From: Pseudomonadota bacterium | GTDB lineage: Bacteria; Pseudomonadota; Gammaproteobacteria; Xanthomonadales; Rhodanobacteraceae | Assembly: GCA_021827205.1 (NCBI GenBank) | Contig: JAKAWV010000006.1 | Span: 71,896 to 135,895 of the forward strand | Direction of reading: 5' to 3' | DNA length: 64,000 nt | Shown here: piece by piece, positions 34,981 to 44,024 of the stretch | Position numbering within the stretch: the first letter of the stretch is position 1 | Layout: each line of letters begins with the position of its first letter | Position numbers and translations under genes: made by a program | The notes under the pieces: generated by a model | Seen by the model: the letters and a program-made list of their open reading frames with translations, nothing else | The model's database searches: none | What the model was told of the DNA's origin: nothing

Positions 34981-37900
34981 TCAGTTCGCGTCGTGCCGCG
35001 CCATCTGGGCGTAAAGCACCGGCACCAGCACCAGCACCAGCGGCATCTGCACGGCGAGGCCGGCGATGATGGCGATGGCCAGCGGCTGCTGCATGGCCGA
35101 GCCCTGACCGATGCCCAGCGCCAGCGGCAGCAATGCCAGCGCGGCGGCCAGCGTGGTCATGGCGATGGGGCGCAGGCGGTTGGCGCCGGCCTGGATCAGT
35201 GCCTCGCCAAAAACCACGCCCTCGCCGCGCAGCAGTTGCAGCTCGGAAAAATAAAACACGCCGACCTCGGTGACGATGCCGAGGATCATGGTCAGGCCCA
35301 TCAGCGCGGTGATGTTGAGCGCCTGCCCGGTGATCCACAGGCCGAAGAACACCGCGCTGGCGGCGAGCAGCGGCGCGGCCATGATCGCCAGCGCCACGCG
35401 AAAGCGCTCGTACAAGAACAGCAGCGCCAGAAACACCAGCGCGGTGGCCGCGCCGAACACCATGGCCAGACCACGGAACGCGATCTGCTGCTGCTGGTAC
35501 AAACCGCCGAGCGTGTAATACACGCCGGGCGGCAGCAGGCCGGGCCGCGCCAGCACGCGTTTGACATCGCCCAGCGCGTTGCCGAAACCGCGGCCCTCGA
35601 TGCGCGCCGACACCGCGACCATGGGCTTCAAATCGTAGCGCGTGATCTGCGGCTGGCCGGTGATCAGCTTGAGCGTGGCGATGCGCGACAGCGGCAGCAG
35701 ATGGCCATCGGCGGCGCGCAGGCGCAGCGCCTCGATGCGGCGCAGTGAATCGCGATCTTGCGGCGCCACCCACACGCGCACGCCGAGCACCTGCTGGCCC
35801 TGCAGCACGTGCGTGGTGACCGTGCCGGACAGATACGTATCGATCTGCCGCGTGACCTCGGCGGGGGTGATGCCCTCCAGTGCCGCCTTGATGCGATCGA
35901 CCTTGATCGCCACCGCGTCGCCGGCGATGTTGAGGCCGTCCTGCACCTCGGCCAGCCCGCGCACCTTGCCGATGGCGTCGGCGACCTTCGGCGCCAGCGT
36001 CACCAGTTGATTCCAATCGTCGCCGAACAGGCGGATCACCACCGGGCGCGGCGAGCCAGTGAGGTCGCCGATCAGATCCTGCATCGGCTGCGGCGTGTCC
36101 AGGATCTCGAAGCCCGGCACCTGCTGCTGGATGCGCGCGACGATGCGCTGCATGAGCACGGCTTGCCCGGCGGGCGATTTCAGGCGCACGAAGAAATCGC
36201 CCTCGTTGGCCTCGGTGATGCCGCCGCCGAGCTGCGCGCCGGTGCGCCGCGACCAGGCATCGACGCCGGGCGTGCTGGCCAGAATCCGTTCGACCTGCGC
36301 GATCAGGCGATCGCTCTCGCGCAGTGAGGTGCCCGGTCGCGTGCGGTAATCGAGCACGAAGCCGCCTTCCTGCATCTCCGGCATGAAACCGGTGGGCACC
36401 TTGAAGTAGCCCAGCGTACCCAGCGCCAGCAGCGGCACCAGCCCCAGCAGCAGCAGGGCCGGACGCGCCAGCAGACGCGTCATCAGGCGCCGGTACCAGG
36501 CCTGCACGGCGTGGGTGAGGCGCCCGCCGTGCTCGATCGCGGCATCGCGCGCACCCAGCAGGTGATCGGCCAGCAGCGGCAGCGCCAGCCAGGCGAAGAA
36601 GAAACTGATCACCAGGCTCGCGCCCATGGTCAGCGACAGTGCCTTGAAAAACGCGCCGGTGACGCCGCCCAGAAACGCCAGCGGCACGAAGATGATCACC
36701 GTGGCCGTGCTCGAGCCGGCCAGCGGCTGGGTGAACTCGCGCGCGGCGGCCAGCAGCGTCCGCGTGCCGTGGCCACGTTGCGCGCTGCGCCGCACGAGGT
36801 GCTCCAGCATGACGATCACGTCGTCGATGATCAGGCCCACCGCCGCGGCCATGCCGCCCAGGGTCATGATGTTGAAGCTCATGCCCAGCGCGTACAGCAG
36901 CAAGCTGGTGGCGGCCAGCACCGCGGGCACCACCAGCGCGGCGATCAGGGTGAGCTTCCAGTTGCGCAGAAACACGAACAGCACCGTGGTGGCGAACAGC
37001 ACGCCGAGGATGATGGCGTCGCGCACCGAGCCGGCCGAGGCGGTGATCAGTCCGCTCTGGTCGTACCACTGGTGGATGCGCACATCGGCCGGCAGCTTGT
37101 CGCGGAACTTGGCCAGCGCGCTTGCGATGTCGCGGCTGATGGCCACGGTGTTGCCGCCGAGTTGCTGGTACACGTTGACCAGCACCGCGGGCTTGCCATC
37201 GGCGGTTTCGGTCTGCCAGCGCGGCACCGTGGCGGCGCTTACCGTGGCCACGTCGTCCAGTTCCACCACGCCGTCGCTGCCGGTGCGCAGCACGGTGTGG
37301 CGAATGGCATCGCGCCCGCTGAAGCGCGTGTCCGACAGCAGCAGGTACAGGCGATCCTGGCGCTGCAGCCGGCCCACCGCCTGCACCACGTTGGCGGCCG
37401 ACAGCGCGCTCTCGACATCCTGCAGGCTCAGCCCCAGCGCGGCCAGCCGGGCCGGGTCCACGCTGACGCGATATTCGGGCTGCGCGCCGCCCTGCACCTG
37501 CACCGCGCGCACGCCCTGGATGCTGGAGATCAGCGGCAGCAGTTGATACTCGGCGATGGCGCGCAACTGCACCGGCGTCGCCGTGGAAGAGGTCAGGCTG
37601 TAGGCCACCACCGGAAACTTGGTCGGGTCCATCGGCCGCACGTTGAAGCGCGTGCCGGCCGGCAACTGTGGCAGCACCTGATTGAGCGCGGCCTCGACCT
37701 GCAGCGCCGCGCGCATGATGTCGGTGCCCCATGCAAAACGCAGGTCGATGTCGGTGCTGCCGCGGCTGGAGGTGGACGCGATGGCCTGCACGTCGGGCAC
37801 GCCACGCAGCGCCTGCTCGACCGGGCGCGTGACCGCGATCGCCATCTGGCTGGCCGGACGATCGCCAGCGTCGATGCTGACGCGCACACGCGGAAACTGG

Positions 37901-38025
37901 ATCGCCGGAAACAGCGACACCGGCATGTTCAGCGCCGCGATCAGCCCGCCAGCCGCAAGCACGCCCATCAGGAACAGGATCGAGCGCCGGTGGCGCTGCA
38001 GCCACGCCGCCAGGCCGCCATTCAT
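34981..38025 (-). CDS. RND-family efflux pump inner membrane subunit
   Basis: 1014 residues from ATG 38025, full length for an RND transporter with 12 membrane helices. TM1 follows QRHRRSILFLMGVLAAGG; the porter domain has SLFPAIQFPRVRVSID and QVQGGAQPEYRVSVDPARLA; TM4 carries the proton-relay acidic pair in VGLIIDDVIVMLEHL; the second half has FKVPTGFMPEMQEGGF. The TM4 motif is of the drug/organic type (DD) rather than the CzcA heavy-metal DGA type, so the substrate class is left open. The ATG overlaps the adaptor gene stop by 4 bases. It is the last gene of the six-gene regulator - DedA - efflux operon. Confidence 0.9.
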   Translation of the reverse strand: MNGGLAAWLQRHRRSILFLMGVLAAGGLIAALNMPVSLFPAIQFPRVRVSIDAGDRPASQMAIAVTRPVEQALRGVPDVQAIASTSSRGSTDIDLRFAWGTDIMRAALQVEAALNQVLPQLPAGTRFNVRPMDPTKFPVVAYSLTSSTATPVQLRAIAEYQLLPLISSIQGVRAVQVQGGAQPEYRVSVDPARLAALGLSLQDVESALSAANVVQAVGRLQRQDRLYLLLSDTRFSGRDAIRHTVLRTGSDGVVELDDVATVSAATVPRWQTETADGKPAVLVNVYQQLGGNTVAISRDIASALAKFRDKLPADVRIHQWYDQSGLITASAGSVRDAIILGVLFATTVLFVFLRNWKLTLIAALVVPAVLAATSLLLYALGMSFNIMTLGGMAAAVGLIIDDVIVMLEHLVRRSAQRGHGTRTLLAAAREFTQPLAGSSTATVIIFVPLAFLGGVTGAFFKALSLTMGASLVISFFFAWLALPLLADHLLGARDAAIEHGGRLTHAVQAWYRRLMTRLLARPALLLLGLVPLLALGTLGYFKVPTGFMPEMQEGGFVLDYRTRPGTSLRESDRLIAQVERILASTPGVDAWSRRTGAQLGGGITEANEGDFFVRLKSPAGQAVLMQRIVARIQQQVPGFEILDTPQPMQDLIGDLTGSPRPVVIRLFGDDWNQLVTLAPKVADAIGKVRGLAEVQDGLNIAGDAVAIKVDRIKAALEGITPAEVTRQIDTYLSGTVTTHVLQGQQVLGVRVWVAPQDRDSLRRIEALRLRAADGHLLPLSRIATLKLITGQPQITRYDLKPMVAVSARIEGRGFGNALGDVKRVLARPGLLPPGVYYTLGGLYQQQQIAFRGLAMVFGAATALVFLALLFLYERFRVALAIMAAPLLAASAVFFGLWITGQALNITALMGLTMILGIVTEVGVFYFSELQLLRGEGVVFGEALIQAGANRLRPIAMTTLAAALALLPLALGIGQGSAMQQPLAIAIIAGLAVQMPLVLVLVPVLYAQMARHDAN

Positions 38026-39059
38026 GGCGCGACCCCGGGCGCCTCGCGTACCGCCATGCCGTCGACAAGTTCGTAATTGCCCGCCGTGACCACGCGCGCG
38101 CCGGGTTCGAGCGCGCCCTGCACCGCGATCCAGCCGCCTTGCTCCAGCCCGGCATGCACCGCCACGCGCCGCGCGTGCCCGCGTTCGATCACGAACACGT
38201 AGCTGCCCTGCGCATCGCCGAGCACGGCGCTGCGCGGCACCGCCAGAGTGCGCGTCGCGCGCAGGCTGATCGCGCCATGCATCCAACTGCCGGGAATCTG
38301 CGCGGCAGCCTGGCCCCCGGTCAGGCGCACCACGGCATCGACCAGATGCGTGGCCGGGTTGATCACCGCGTGCACCTGGGCGATGCGCGCCTCCAGCGGC
38401 GCGCCGCCGAACACCGGCGTCAGCGTGACCGGCATGCCGGGGGCAATGCGCGCGACGTCCTCGGGCTCGATGCCCAAGCGCACCCACACGTGACCCAGGG
38501 CACCCAGCATCAGCAGCGGCTGGCCAGGCTGCACCAGCGCGCCGGGCGCGACATCGAGCTGCGTGACCACGGCCGCCTCGGCCGCGCGCAGCACCTGCGT
38601 GACGTGCTGCGCACCCTGCGCGCGCAGCGCGGCCGACTCGGCCTCGGCATTGCTCAGCGCCTGCTCGGCGCCGGCCAGATCGGCGCGCGTGGCCAGTTGC
38701 TCCTTGAACAAATCCCGCGTCTGCTGCAATTGGATGCGCGCGCTGTTGACCCGGCCTTGCGCCTGCGTCCATGCCATGCGCGCCTGCGGCGCGGTGGCCA
38801 GCTCCAGCAGCGGCTGCCCCGCCGCCACGCGCTGGCCCAAACCCACGTACAGCTTGCGCACCTCGCCGCTGCTCAGCGTGGTCAGCGCACGCAGGCGTTC
38901 GGGATCGGGCTCGACCTTGCCGTACACGGTGAGCTGTTCATCAAGGCTGCGCAGCGTGGCCAACGCGGTTTGCACGCGTACGCCGGGGGGTACTGGCGCC
39001 GCGTGCGCGCACGGCCACAGCAAGGCGAACAGCACAAGGCCGGCAGACACGTATTTCAT
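38022..39059 (-). CDS. RND efflux periplasmic adaptor (HlyD/MFP family)
   Basis: 345 residues with signal peptide AGLVLFALLWPCAHAAP. The lipoyl domain, hairpin and barrel are seen in order: TTLSSGEVRKLYVGLGQRV, a helical hairpin rich in Ala/Gln (RMAWTQAQGRVNSARIQLQ), and VWVRLGIEPEDVARI. It links the RND pump to the outer membrane channel. Both flanking genes overlap it by 4 bases. Confidence 0.9.
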   Translation of the reverse strand: MKYVSAGLVLFALLWPCAHAAPVPPGVRVQTALATLRSLDEQLTVYGKVEPDPERLRALTTLSSGEVRKLYVGLGQRVAAGQPLLELATAPQARMAWTQAQGRVNSARIQLQQTRDLFKEQLATRADLAGAEQALSNAEAESAALRAQGAQHVTQVLRAAEAAVVTQLDVAPGALVQPGQPLLMLGALGHVWVRLGIEPEDVARIAPGMPVTLTPVFGGAPLEARIAQVHAVINPATHLVDAVVRLTGGQAAAQIPGSWMHGAISLRATRTLAVPRSAVLGDAQGSYVFVIERGHARRVAVHAGLEQGGWIAVQGALEPGARVVTAGNYELVDGMAVREAPGVAP

Positions 39060-40387
39060 GGCGCGGATTCCGCGGCGATCGTGGACAAGGCGGCGGCGCC
39101 GGGTGGCACGCGGCCGAGCAACGCGGCCAGCGCCACCTGGCCCTTGGCCAGGGTGGCATCGAGATCGAGCCGTTCCAGCTCACGCGCGATCAGGCTTTGC
39201 TGCACGCCGGCCCAGGCGGTGCCGCTGAGATTGCCGGCGGCAAAGGCGCGATCGGCGTTGACCGCCAGCGCGCGCAGTTGCGGCAAGTGCCCGGCGAGCT
39301 GCGCGCGCTGCGCGGCGAGCAGGCGCAACTGCGCAGCGAGCGAGCGAGCGCCGCGATCGGCGGCATCCAGGCGCGCCTGATACTCGGCCACGGCGCGGTC
39401 GCGCGTGGCCCCGGCGATGCGCGCGCGCGCCTGCGCGCCGCCGAAGATCGGCAAACTGAGGCTGACGCCGAAACCGCTGCTGTGCACGCGGCTGGTGTCG
39501 GAGGCGCGGGTGATGCCGACACTGAGCGCGGGAAACTGCGCCAGCACCGCGGCGCGGAACTCGGCATCACGCGCCTGCGCGGCGGCGGCCAGTGCCAGCA
39601 GATCGGGACGCGTGCGCGGCAGCGCCGCCAGCGCGGCATCAAGCTGACGCATATCCGGCAGCGGCGGCGGCGTGGGCGCCAGTAGTTCGTAACGCGTCGC
39701 TGGCGCGAGATTCAAATCAGCATGCAGACGCGCCTGCGCCGCGGCCCGCGCCTGCTCGGCCGAGGCCAGTTGCGATTCGGCGGCGGACAGCGTGATCAGG
39801 CTGGCGGCGGCGCTTTCCAGGGTCACGTCGCGACGCTCGAGCGCACGCGCGAACGCGGCTTCGCGCGTGCGCGCCGTGTCCACCTGGCGTTGCAGCAAGG
39901 CGCAGCGCTGCTGCGCGCTCCACGCATCGATGAAATCGGTCGCCGTACCTTGTGCCAGCGCCCAGCCCTGCCAGGCCAGATTCAACATCGTGGCGGTGCG
40001 CTGCGCGCGCGCGGCGTCCAGCGTGGCGCCGCGCGTCAGCAGCCACGACACGTCCTCGCTCAGACCCAGCCCCCAGGCGCGGCTGTAACCCGGCGTGGAG
40101 GGATGATCGACGCTGGCGCTCAGTTGCGGATCGGGCAGCAGGCCGGCGGCACGCAATTGCAAGGTGCTGATGCGCGCGTCGAGCAGCGCCGCGCGGTAAC
40201 CGGGATTGGCGCGCAGCGCCAGCGTCGCGGCCTGCGCCAGATCGAGCCGCGGCAAAGCCTGACCCGCTGCGGACGCGGGCAGCGGCGACCATCGCGGCGC
40301 CTGCGCCAGCGGCCGCGGCTGGTAGCTCACGCAGCCGCCCAGCAGCAGCGCCAACGCGCCCGCCCAACGCGCGCGCTCACAGACCAT
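39056..40387 (-). CDS. TolC-like outer membrane efflux lipoprotein
   Basis: 443 residues from ATG 40387. The N-terminus has a lipobox, WAGALALLLGGCVSY. The body is the duplicated coiled-coil OEP domain: LDLAQAATLALRANPGYRAA, DPQLSASVDHP, and FGVSLSLPIFGGAQARARI before the second long helix pair (LAAQLRLLAAQRAQLAGHL). It forms the outer membrane channel of the pump. The start lies 11 bases inside the end of the DedA gene. Confidence 0.88.
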   Translation of the reverse strand: MVCERARWAGALALLLGGCVSYQPRPLAQAPRWSPLPASAAGQALPRLDLAQAATLALRANPGYRAALLDARISTLQLRAAGLLPDPQLSASVDHPSTPGYSRAWGLGLSEDVSWLLTRGATLDAARAQRTATMLNLAWQGWALAQGTATDFIDAWSAQQRCALLQRQVDTARTREAAFARALERRDVTLESAAASLITLSAAESQLASAEQARAAAQARLHADLNLAPATRYELLAPTPPPLPDMRQLDAALAALPRTRPDLLALAAAAQARDAEFRAAVLAQFPALSVGITRASDTSRVHSSGFGVSLSLPIFGGAQARARIAGATRDRAVAEYQARLDAADRGARSLAAQLRLLAAQRAQLAGHLPQLRALAVNADRAFAAGNLSGTAWAGVQQSLIARELERLDLDATLAKGQVALAALLGRVPPGAAALSTIAAESAP

Positions 40388-40934
40388 GCGCGTGCCACCA
40401 GGCGTTGAACCAGCCACCGTGCACCAGCGCGTGGGTAACAAACGCCGCCGCGCCCAGATGCAGCGCTGCCCACACCAGCGCGGCGATCACATCGGCGATG
40501 AGAAACCGCCACCACGGCAGCACCGAGGTGCCGGCGAGTGCCGGCATCAGCGCGCGCGTCGGCGGCAGCAGGCGCCCGGCGAACACCGCCAGATCGCCCC
40601 AGCGCGAGAGGGCCTTTTCGCCGCGCACGATCCAGATGCGGCGCTTGTCCAGCCGCGGCGAGGACAGCAGGCGCGGCCCGTAACGGCGACCGAGGAAAAA
40701 CGACAGCGTGTCGCCGGCGACCGCGCCGGCCATCGCGCCCAGCAGCAGCGGCAGCAGCGGCAGATGCAGCGCGCCGGCCGCCGCGCCCACCGCCACCAGC
40801 GTCGCCGAACCGGGCACGAAGGTGCCGATCAGCACCAGCGCTTCCGCGAAGGCGACCAGCGCCAGCAGCAGCGGCGCCCAGTGCGCGTGCGCCAGCACGA
40901 AGTGCGCGAGCGCATGGATCATGGCGTGAATCAT
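40377..40934 (-). CDS. DedA-family membrane protein
   Basis: 185 residues with five or six hydrophobic segments. Signature stretches of the DedA/VTT family are EALVLIGTFVPGSATLVAVG, GDTLSFFLGRRYG and FAGRLLPPTRALMPALAGTS. Members are flippases or transporters for lipid carriers and affect envelope stress and drug tolerance. The ATG overlaps the kinase stop (ATGA), which places a DedA protein inside an efflux operon. Confidence 0.88.
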   Translation of the reverse strand: MIHAMIHALAHFVLAHAHWAPLLLALVAFAEALVLIGTFVPGSATLVAVGAAAGALHLPLLPLLLGAMAGAVAGDTLSFFLGRRYGPRLLSSPRLDKRRIWIVRGEKALSRWGDLAVFAGRLLPPTRALMPALAGTSVLPWWRFLIADVIAALVWAALHLGAAAFVTHALVHGGWFNAWWHAHGL

Positions 40935-42337
40935 GACAAGTCACCCGATCCGGCCGGCGCGGCGCGCGCGCCGCGCAGCAGCACGCGCGTGCCGGGCGCG
41001 TTGTCCTCGATGGCGCAGTGGAAACCGTGCAGCTCGGCGATGGCCTGCACCAGGGCCAGGCCCAGGCCGCTGCCCGGCGTGGCGCGCGAGCGATCGAGGC
41101 GATAAAAGCGCTTGAATACCGCCGTGCGCTCGGCCGCCGGAATGCCGGGGCCGCGATCGGCCACCACGGCGAGAAAATGACGCTCGCCACCGGACGTCAG
41201 GTTCAGCACGATTTCGGTGTGCACGGGACTGTGCGTCATCGCGTTTTCGATCAAATTGGCGAACAATTGCTGCAGCAGACGGCGGTCGCCCAGTACTGCG
41301 ATGCCCGCGGCGATGCGCGTGGCCAGACGCTGGCCGCGTTCCTCGGCCACCGGCGCGTAGTCGGCGGCCAGATCGCTCAGCAACACGCTCAGATCGACCA
41401 CGCCAAATCCGGCGCGGCGCTCGCGCGCCTCGATGCGCGCGATCGACAGCATCGCGGAAAATGTCGACAGTACCTGGTCGATGTCGTGCTGCCCCTGCGC
41501 CAGCGCCGCGCGCAGCGCCTGCGCATCGGTGGCGCGCGTCGCGGTTTCCATGCGCTGACGCAAATGCGTCAGCGGCGTGCGCAAATCGTGCGCGATGTCA
41601 TTGGATACCTGGCGCATGCTTTCCATCAGGCTCTGGATGCGCGCCAGCATGGCGTTGAGCTGGCGCGCCAGCAGATCGAACTCGTCGCCACCCTGCGCGC
41701 GCGCGGGAATGCGCGCGGCCAGATCGCCATCCATGATGCGCTGCGCGCTGGCGCCGACCACGCGCACGCGCCGCAGATAACTGCGCCCGAGCAGCAGCCC
41801 TCCGATCAGCGCCAGCAGCAGCGCCGCGCCACTGGCGATCGCGAATGCACTCGCCAGGGTTTCGTCGAGCTGGTTCAGGCCGGTGCGATCGCGCCCGACC
41901 ACCAGCATGCCGCCATCGGGCAGGCGTTGCAGCCACAGCGCGGCACTGGCGTCATCGCCGTCGTCTGCGTAATAGCCGTGCGGCATGTCGACCGTGTGCC
42001 AGCCGGGTGCGAGCCCGAGCAAGTCGATCGACACGGGCAGGTTGCCGGTAAGTCGCTTGCCGTGTGCATCCAGCAGCGCGATCAGCGTGTGCTCGGTGCC
42101 GCCGGCGCGCAGGCGCTCGGCGATCTCATCGCGCAGACCGCCACGGTCGGGCTCATCGCGTTCCTCGAGCAGGCGCTGCGTGTCGGCGCGGATCGCGGCG
42201 CGCAGTTGATCGCGTCCAAACATATGCACCTGCCAGCCGACGATGCCGGCCAGCACCGCCGCCACCAGCAGGAACAGCAGGCCTTGCCACAGCGCCAGGC
42301 GAAACGCGGCGGTGCGCAGCAGCTCAGGCAGGCGCAC
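40931..42337 (-). CDS. Sensor histidine kinase of the efflux operon
   Basis: 468 residues from GTG 42337, which overlaps the end of the response regulator by 14 bases. TM1 is LLFLLVAAVLAGIVGW, then a ~130-residue periplasmic sensor, TM2 (AIASGAALLLALIGGLLLG), HAMP, the H-box VSNDIAHDLRTPLTHLRQR, N-box NLIENAMTHSP, G1 VADRGPGIPAAE and G2 GSGLGLALVQAI. The sensor has no known fold that I can name. It phosphorylates the cognate regulator. Confidence 0.9.
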   Translation of the reverse strand: MRLPELLRTAAFRLALWQGLLFLLVAAVLAGIVGWQVHMFGRDQLRAAIRADTQRLLEERDEPDRGGLRDEIAERLRAGGTEHTLIALLDAHGKRLTGNLPVSIDLLGLAPGWHTVDMPHGYYADDGDDASAALWLQRLPDGGMLVVGRDRTGLNQLDETLASAFAIASGAALLLALIGGLLLGRSYLRRVRVVGASAQRIMDGDLAARIPARAQGGDEFDLLARQLNAMLARIQSLMESMRQVSNDIAHDLRTPLTHLRQRMETATRATDAQALRAALAQGQHDIDQVLSTFSAMLSIARIEARERRAGFGVVDLSVLLSDLAADYAPVAEERGQRLATRIAAGIAVLGDRRLLQQLFANLIENAMTHSPVHTEIVLNLTSGGERHFLAVVADRGPGIPAAERTAVFKRFYRLDRSRATPGSGLGLALVQAIAELHGFHCAIEDNAPGTRVLLRGARAAPAGSGDLS

Positions 42338-43007
42338 GCAGGCAGTATCCGGCGCCGCGCACGGTGTATAGCAGCTCGCGCCCCTGCCCGTGCGCGCGAT
42401 CGATCTTGGCGCGCAAGCGGCTGATGTGGGTCTCGACCACGCTGGTTTGCGGATCGAAATGGAAGTCCCAGACCTGCTCCAGCAGCATGGTGCGCGTGAC
42501 CACCTCGCCGGCGTGGCGCAGCAGGTATTCGAGCAGGCGGAACTCGCGCGGTTGCAACTCGATCAGCTTGCCGGCGCGGCGCACTTCACGCTTGAGCAAG
42601 TCCATTTCCAGATCGGCCACTTGCAGCAAAGCCACCTGCTCCTGCAGCGGCGGGCGCCGGCCCAGCGCCTGCACGCGCGCCAGCAGCTCGGTGAACACGA
42701 ACGGCTTGCCCAGATAATCGTCGGCGCCGGCCTCCAGCCCCTCGACGCGCTGATCGACCTCGCCCAGCGCGGTGAGCATCAGCACCGGCGTGCGCACATC
42801 GGCGGCGCGCAGGGTCTTGAGCAGGGTCATGCCGTCCATGCCGGGCAGCATGCGGTCCAGCACGATCAGGTCGTAGCTGCCGTCGGTGGCCAGGAACAGG
42901 CCATCGCGCCCGGTCGGCGCGCGCTCGACGGCGTGGCCGTGCTCGCTGAGCCCGCGCAGGATGTAGGCCGCGGTCTCGTTGTCGTCTTCGATCACCAGAA
43001 TGCGCAT
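42324..43007 (-). CDS. OmpR-family response regulator of the efflux operon
   Basis: 227 residues. The receiver carries ILVIEDDNETAAYI, acceptor Asp in LIVLDRMLPGMDGM, LMLTALGE and YLGKPFVF; the winged helix contains LQPREFRLLEYLLRHAGEVV and VETHISRLRAKID. It heads a tightly overlapping operon of regulator - kinase - DedA - channel - adaptor - pump, which it probably activates. The region upstream has two strong inverted repeats. Confidence 0.92.
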   Translation of the reverse strand: MRILVIEDDNETAAYILRGLSEHGHAVERAPTGRDGLFLATDGSYDLIVLDRMLPGMDGMTLLKTLRAADVRTPVLMLTALGEVDQRVEGLEAGADDYLGKPFVFTELLARVQALGRRPPLQEQVALLQVADLEMDLLKREVRRAGKLIELQPREFRLLEYLLRHAGEVVTRTMLLEQVWDFHFDPQTSVVETHISRLRAKIDRAHGQGRELLYTVRGAGYCLRAPA

Positions 43008-43057
43008 GGCGGTTGCCCTCGCGGTGAGTGGCCGTACCGGCCGGAGTAGCTGTGTGT

Positions 43058-43143
43058 CGGATCAAACACTTGTGTGTTCGATCCCCGGGCGAGACCTCCG
43101 TGTCTCGCACCATCAGGGCGTTTTTCAACACCCTGATGGTGCG
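43058..43143. promoter_or_regulatory. Two strong inverted repeats upstream of the efflux operon
   Basis: First, GGATC-AAACAC-TTGT-GTGTT-CGATCC at 43058-43083. Second, a perfect 13-bp stem CGCACCATCAGGG / CCCTGATGGTGCG (43106-43118 and 43131-43143) with a 12-base loop that includes TTTTT. They lie between the PepSY gene and the regulator start. The second is too long and perfect for a chance match. It may end PepSY transcription or act as an operator; no T-run follows on the minus strand. Confidence 0.5.
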
Positions 43144-43283
43144 CGGTGAACGCGCGTAGCCGCATCTCGGCGCGGCCGCGGTGACACGCAGTTGGCCACC
43201 GCAAGGTCATAGCATCGCCGCTACGCGCCGCGAATGCCACGTCGGCGCGCGCGGCAGCGAACCACCACCGCGACATGACACGC

Positions 43284-43856
43284 TCAGTCCCATTCGCTCC
43301 TGGGCGCGGCGCCCACCGCGCCACTGTCGGCGTTGACGCTGAGATGCTGCACCTTGCCACCGGCGCCGACCACATCGACATCGTAATGCGCGGAGGCACC
43401 GGTGCCTTCCGGGCCAGCCTCCAGCGCGCGGCCGTGCGCATGCGCCTCGGCGGCGCGAATCGCTTGCGTCAGATCGATCTTGCGCCCGTCCAGCGTGCGC
43501 GTGCCGTTCCTGTCGTCGCCCCTGGCGGGCTCGATACCAAGCAAGGCGCCCGAGTGCGGATCGATGCGCGCGACCATGGGCCGCCCCTTCACGTTCATCC
43601 GCACCTCGTACCAGATGCCGAGTCTGGCCACTTCCAGACCCATGCCATAGGCGCGGCCGCCACCGTGTTTTTCGGCCAATCTCACTGCCTCGATCGGCGT
43701 GATGCGCGCCTTGGCCACAGCCGAGATTTCGGCCGCTTCGCTGGCATCCGCATGTGCGGCGGGGACGAATCCCACCAGCCCGAGTGCCAGCGCCAGCGCG
43801 ACCGCCAGCCACAACGATCGCGGCGCGAGAATGTTGCGCTCCTGAGTGACCTGCAT
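43284..43856 (-). CDS. Periplasmic PepSY-domain protein
   Basis: 190 residues from ATG 43856 (GGAGA site upstream). The signal peptide is LWLAVALALALGLVGFVPAAHA. Two PepSY-like repeats follow: ITPIEAVRLAEKHGGGRAYG with YEVRMNVKGRPMVARIDPHS, and IDLTQAIRAAEAHAHGRALE with YDVDVVGAGGKVQHLSVNAD. PepSY proteins often sit beside OmpR-type two-component systems such as the one downstream, and may modulate the sensor or bind metal. It may belong to the same regulatory unit but is separated by 276 bases with strong hairpins. Confidence 0.82.
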   Translation of the reverse strand: MQVTQERNILAPRSLWLAVALALALGLVGFVPAAHADASEAAEISAVAKARITPIEAVRLAEKHGGGRAYGMGLEVARLGIWYEVRMNVKGRPMVARIDPHSGALLGIEPARGDDRNGTRTLDGRKIDLTQAIRAAEAHAHGRALEAGPEGTGASAHYDVDVVGAGGKVQHLSVNADSGAVGAAPRSEWD

Positions 43857-44024
43857 GTTCGTTCTCCGCATGTATTGGCGAGACCCGATCATGCGAGTAC
43901 GCACCACGCCGCAAGCTTTGCGGCCAATTACCGATTGGTAAGGCCGGCGCCGACTGATCGCCAGCTTTGCGCGAACTTGCGCCGATCCGCAAAGTCTTAA
44001 ATCGCAACATCCGGAGCATTCGAC

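Noticed and set aside
34981..38025. Calling the RND pump a CzcA/CusA heavy-metal exporter
   Set aside because: The TM4 motif is DDVIVM rather than the heavy-metal type DGA, and no metal-binding Met/His pattern was seen, so the substrate is left open.
34016..38155. 1379-codon open frame spanning the RND gene, ArsR and SRPBCC on the minus strand
   Set aside because: Only its last 180 codons are the real SRPBCC gene. The rest is an out-of-phase reading of the RND pump and ArsR genes with no homology.
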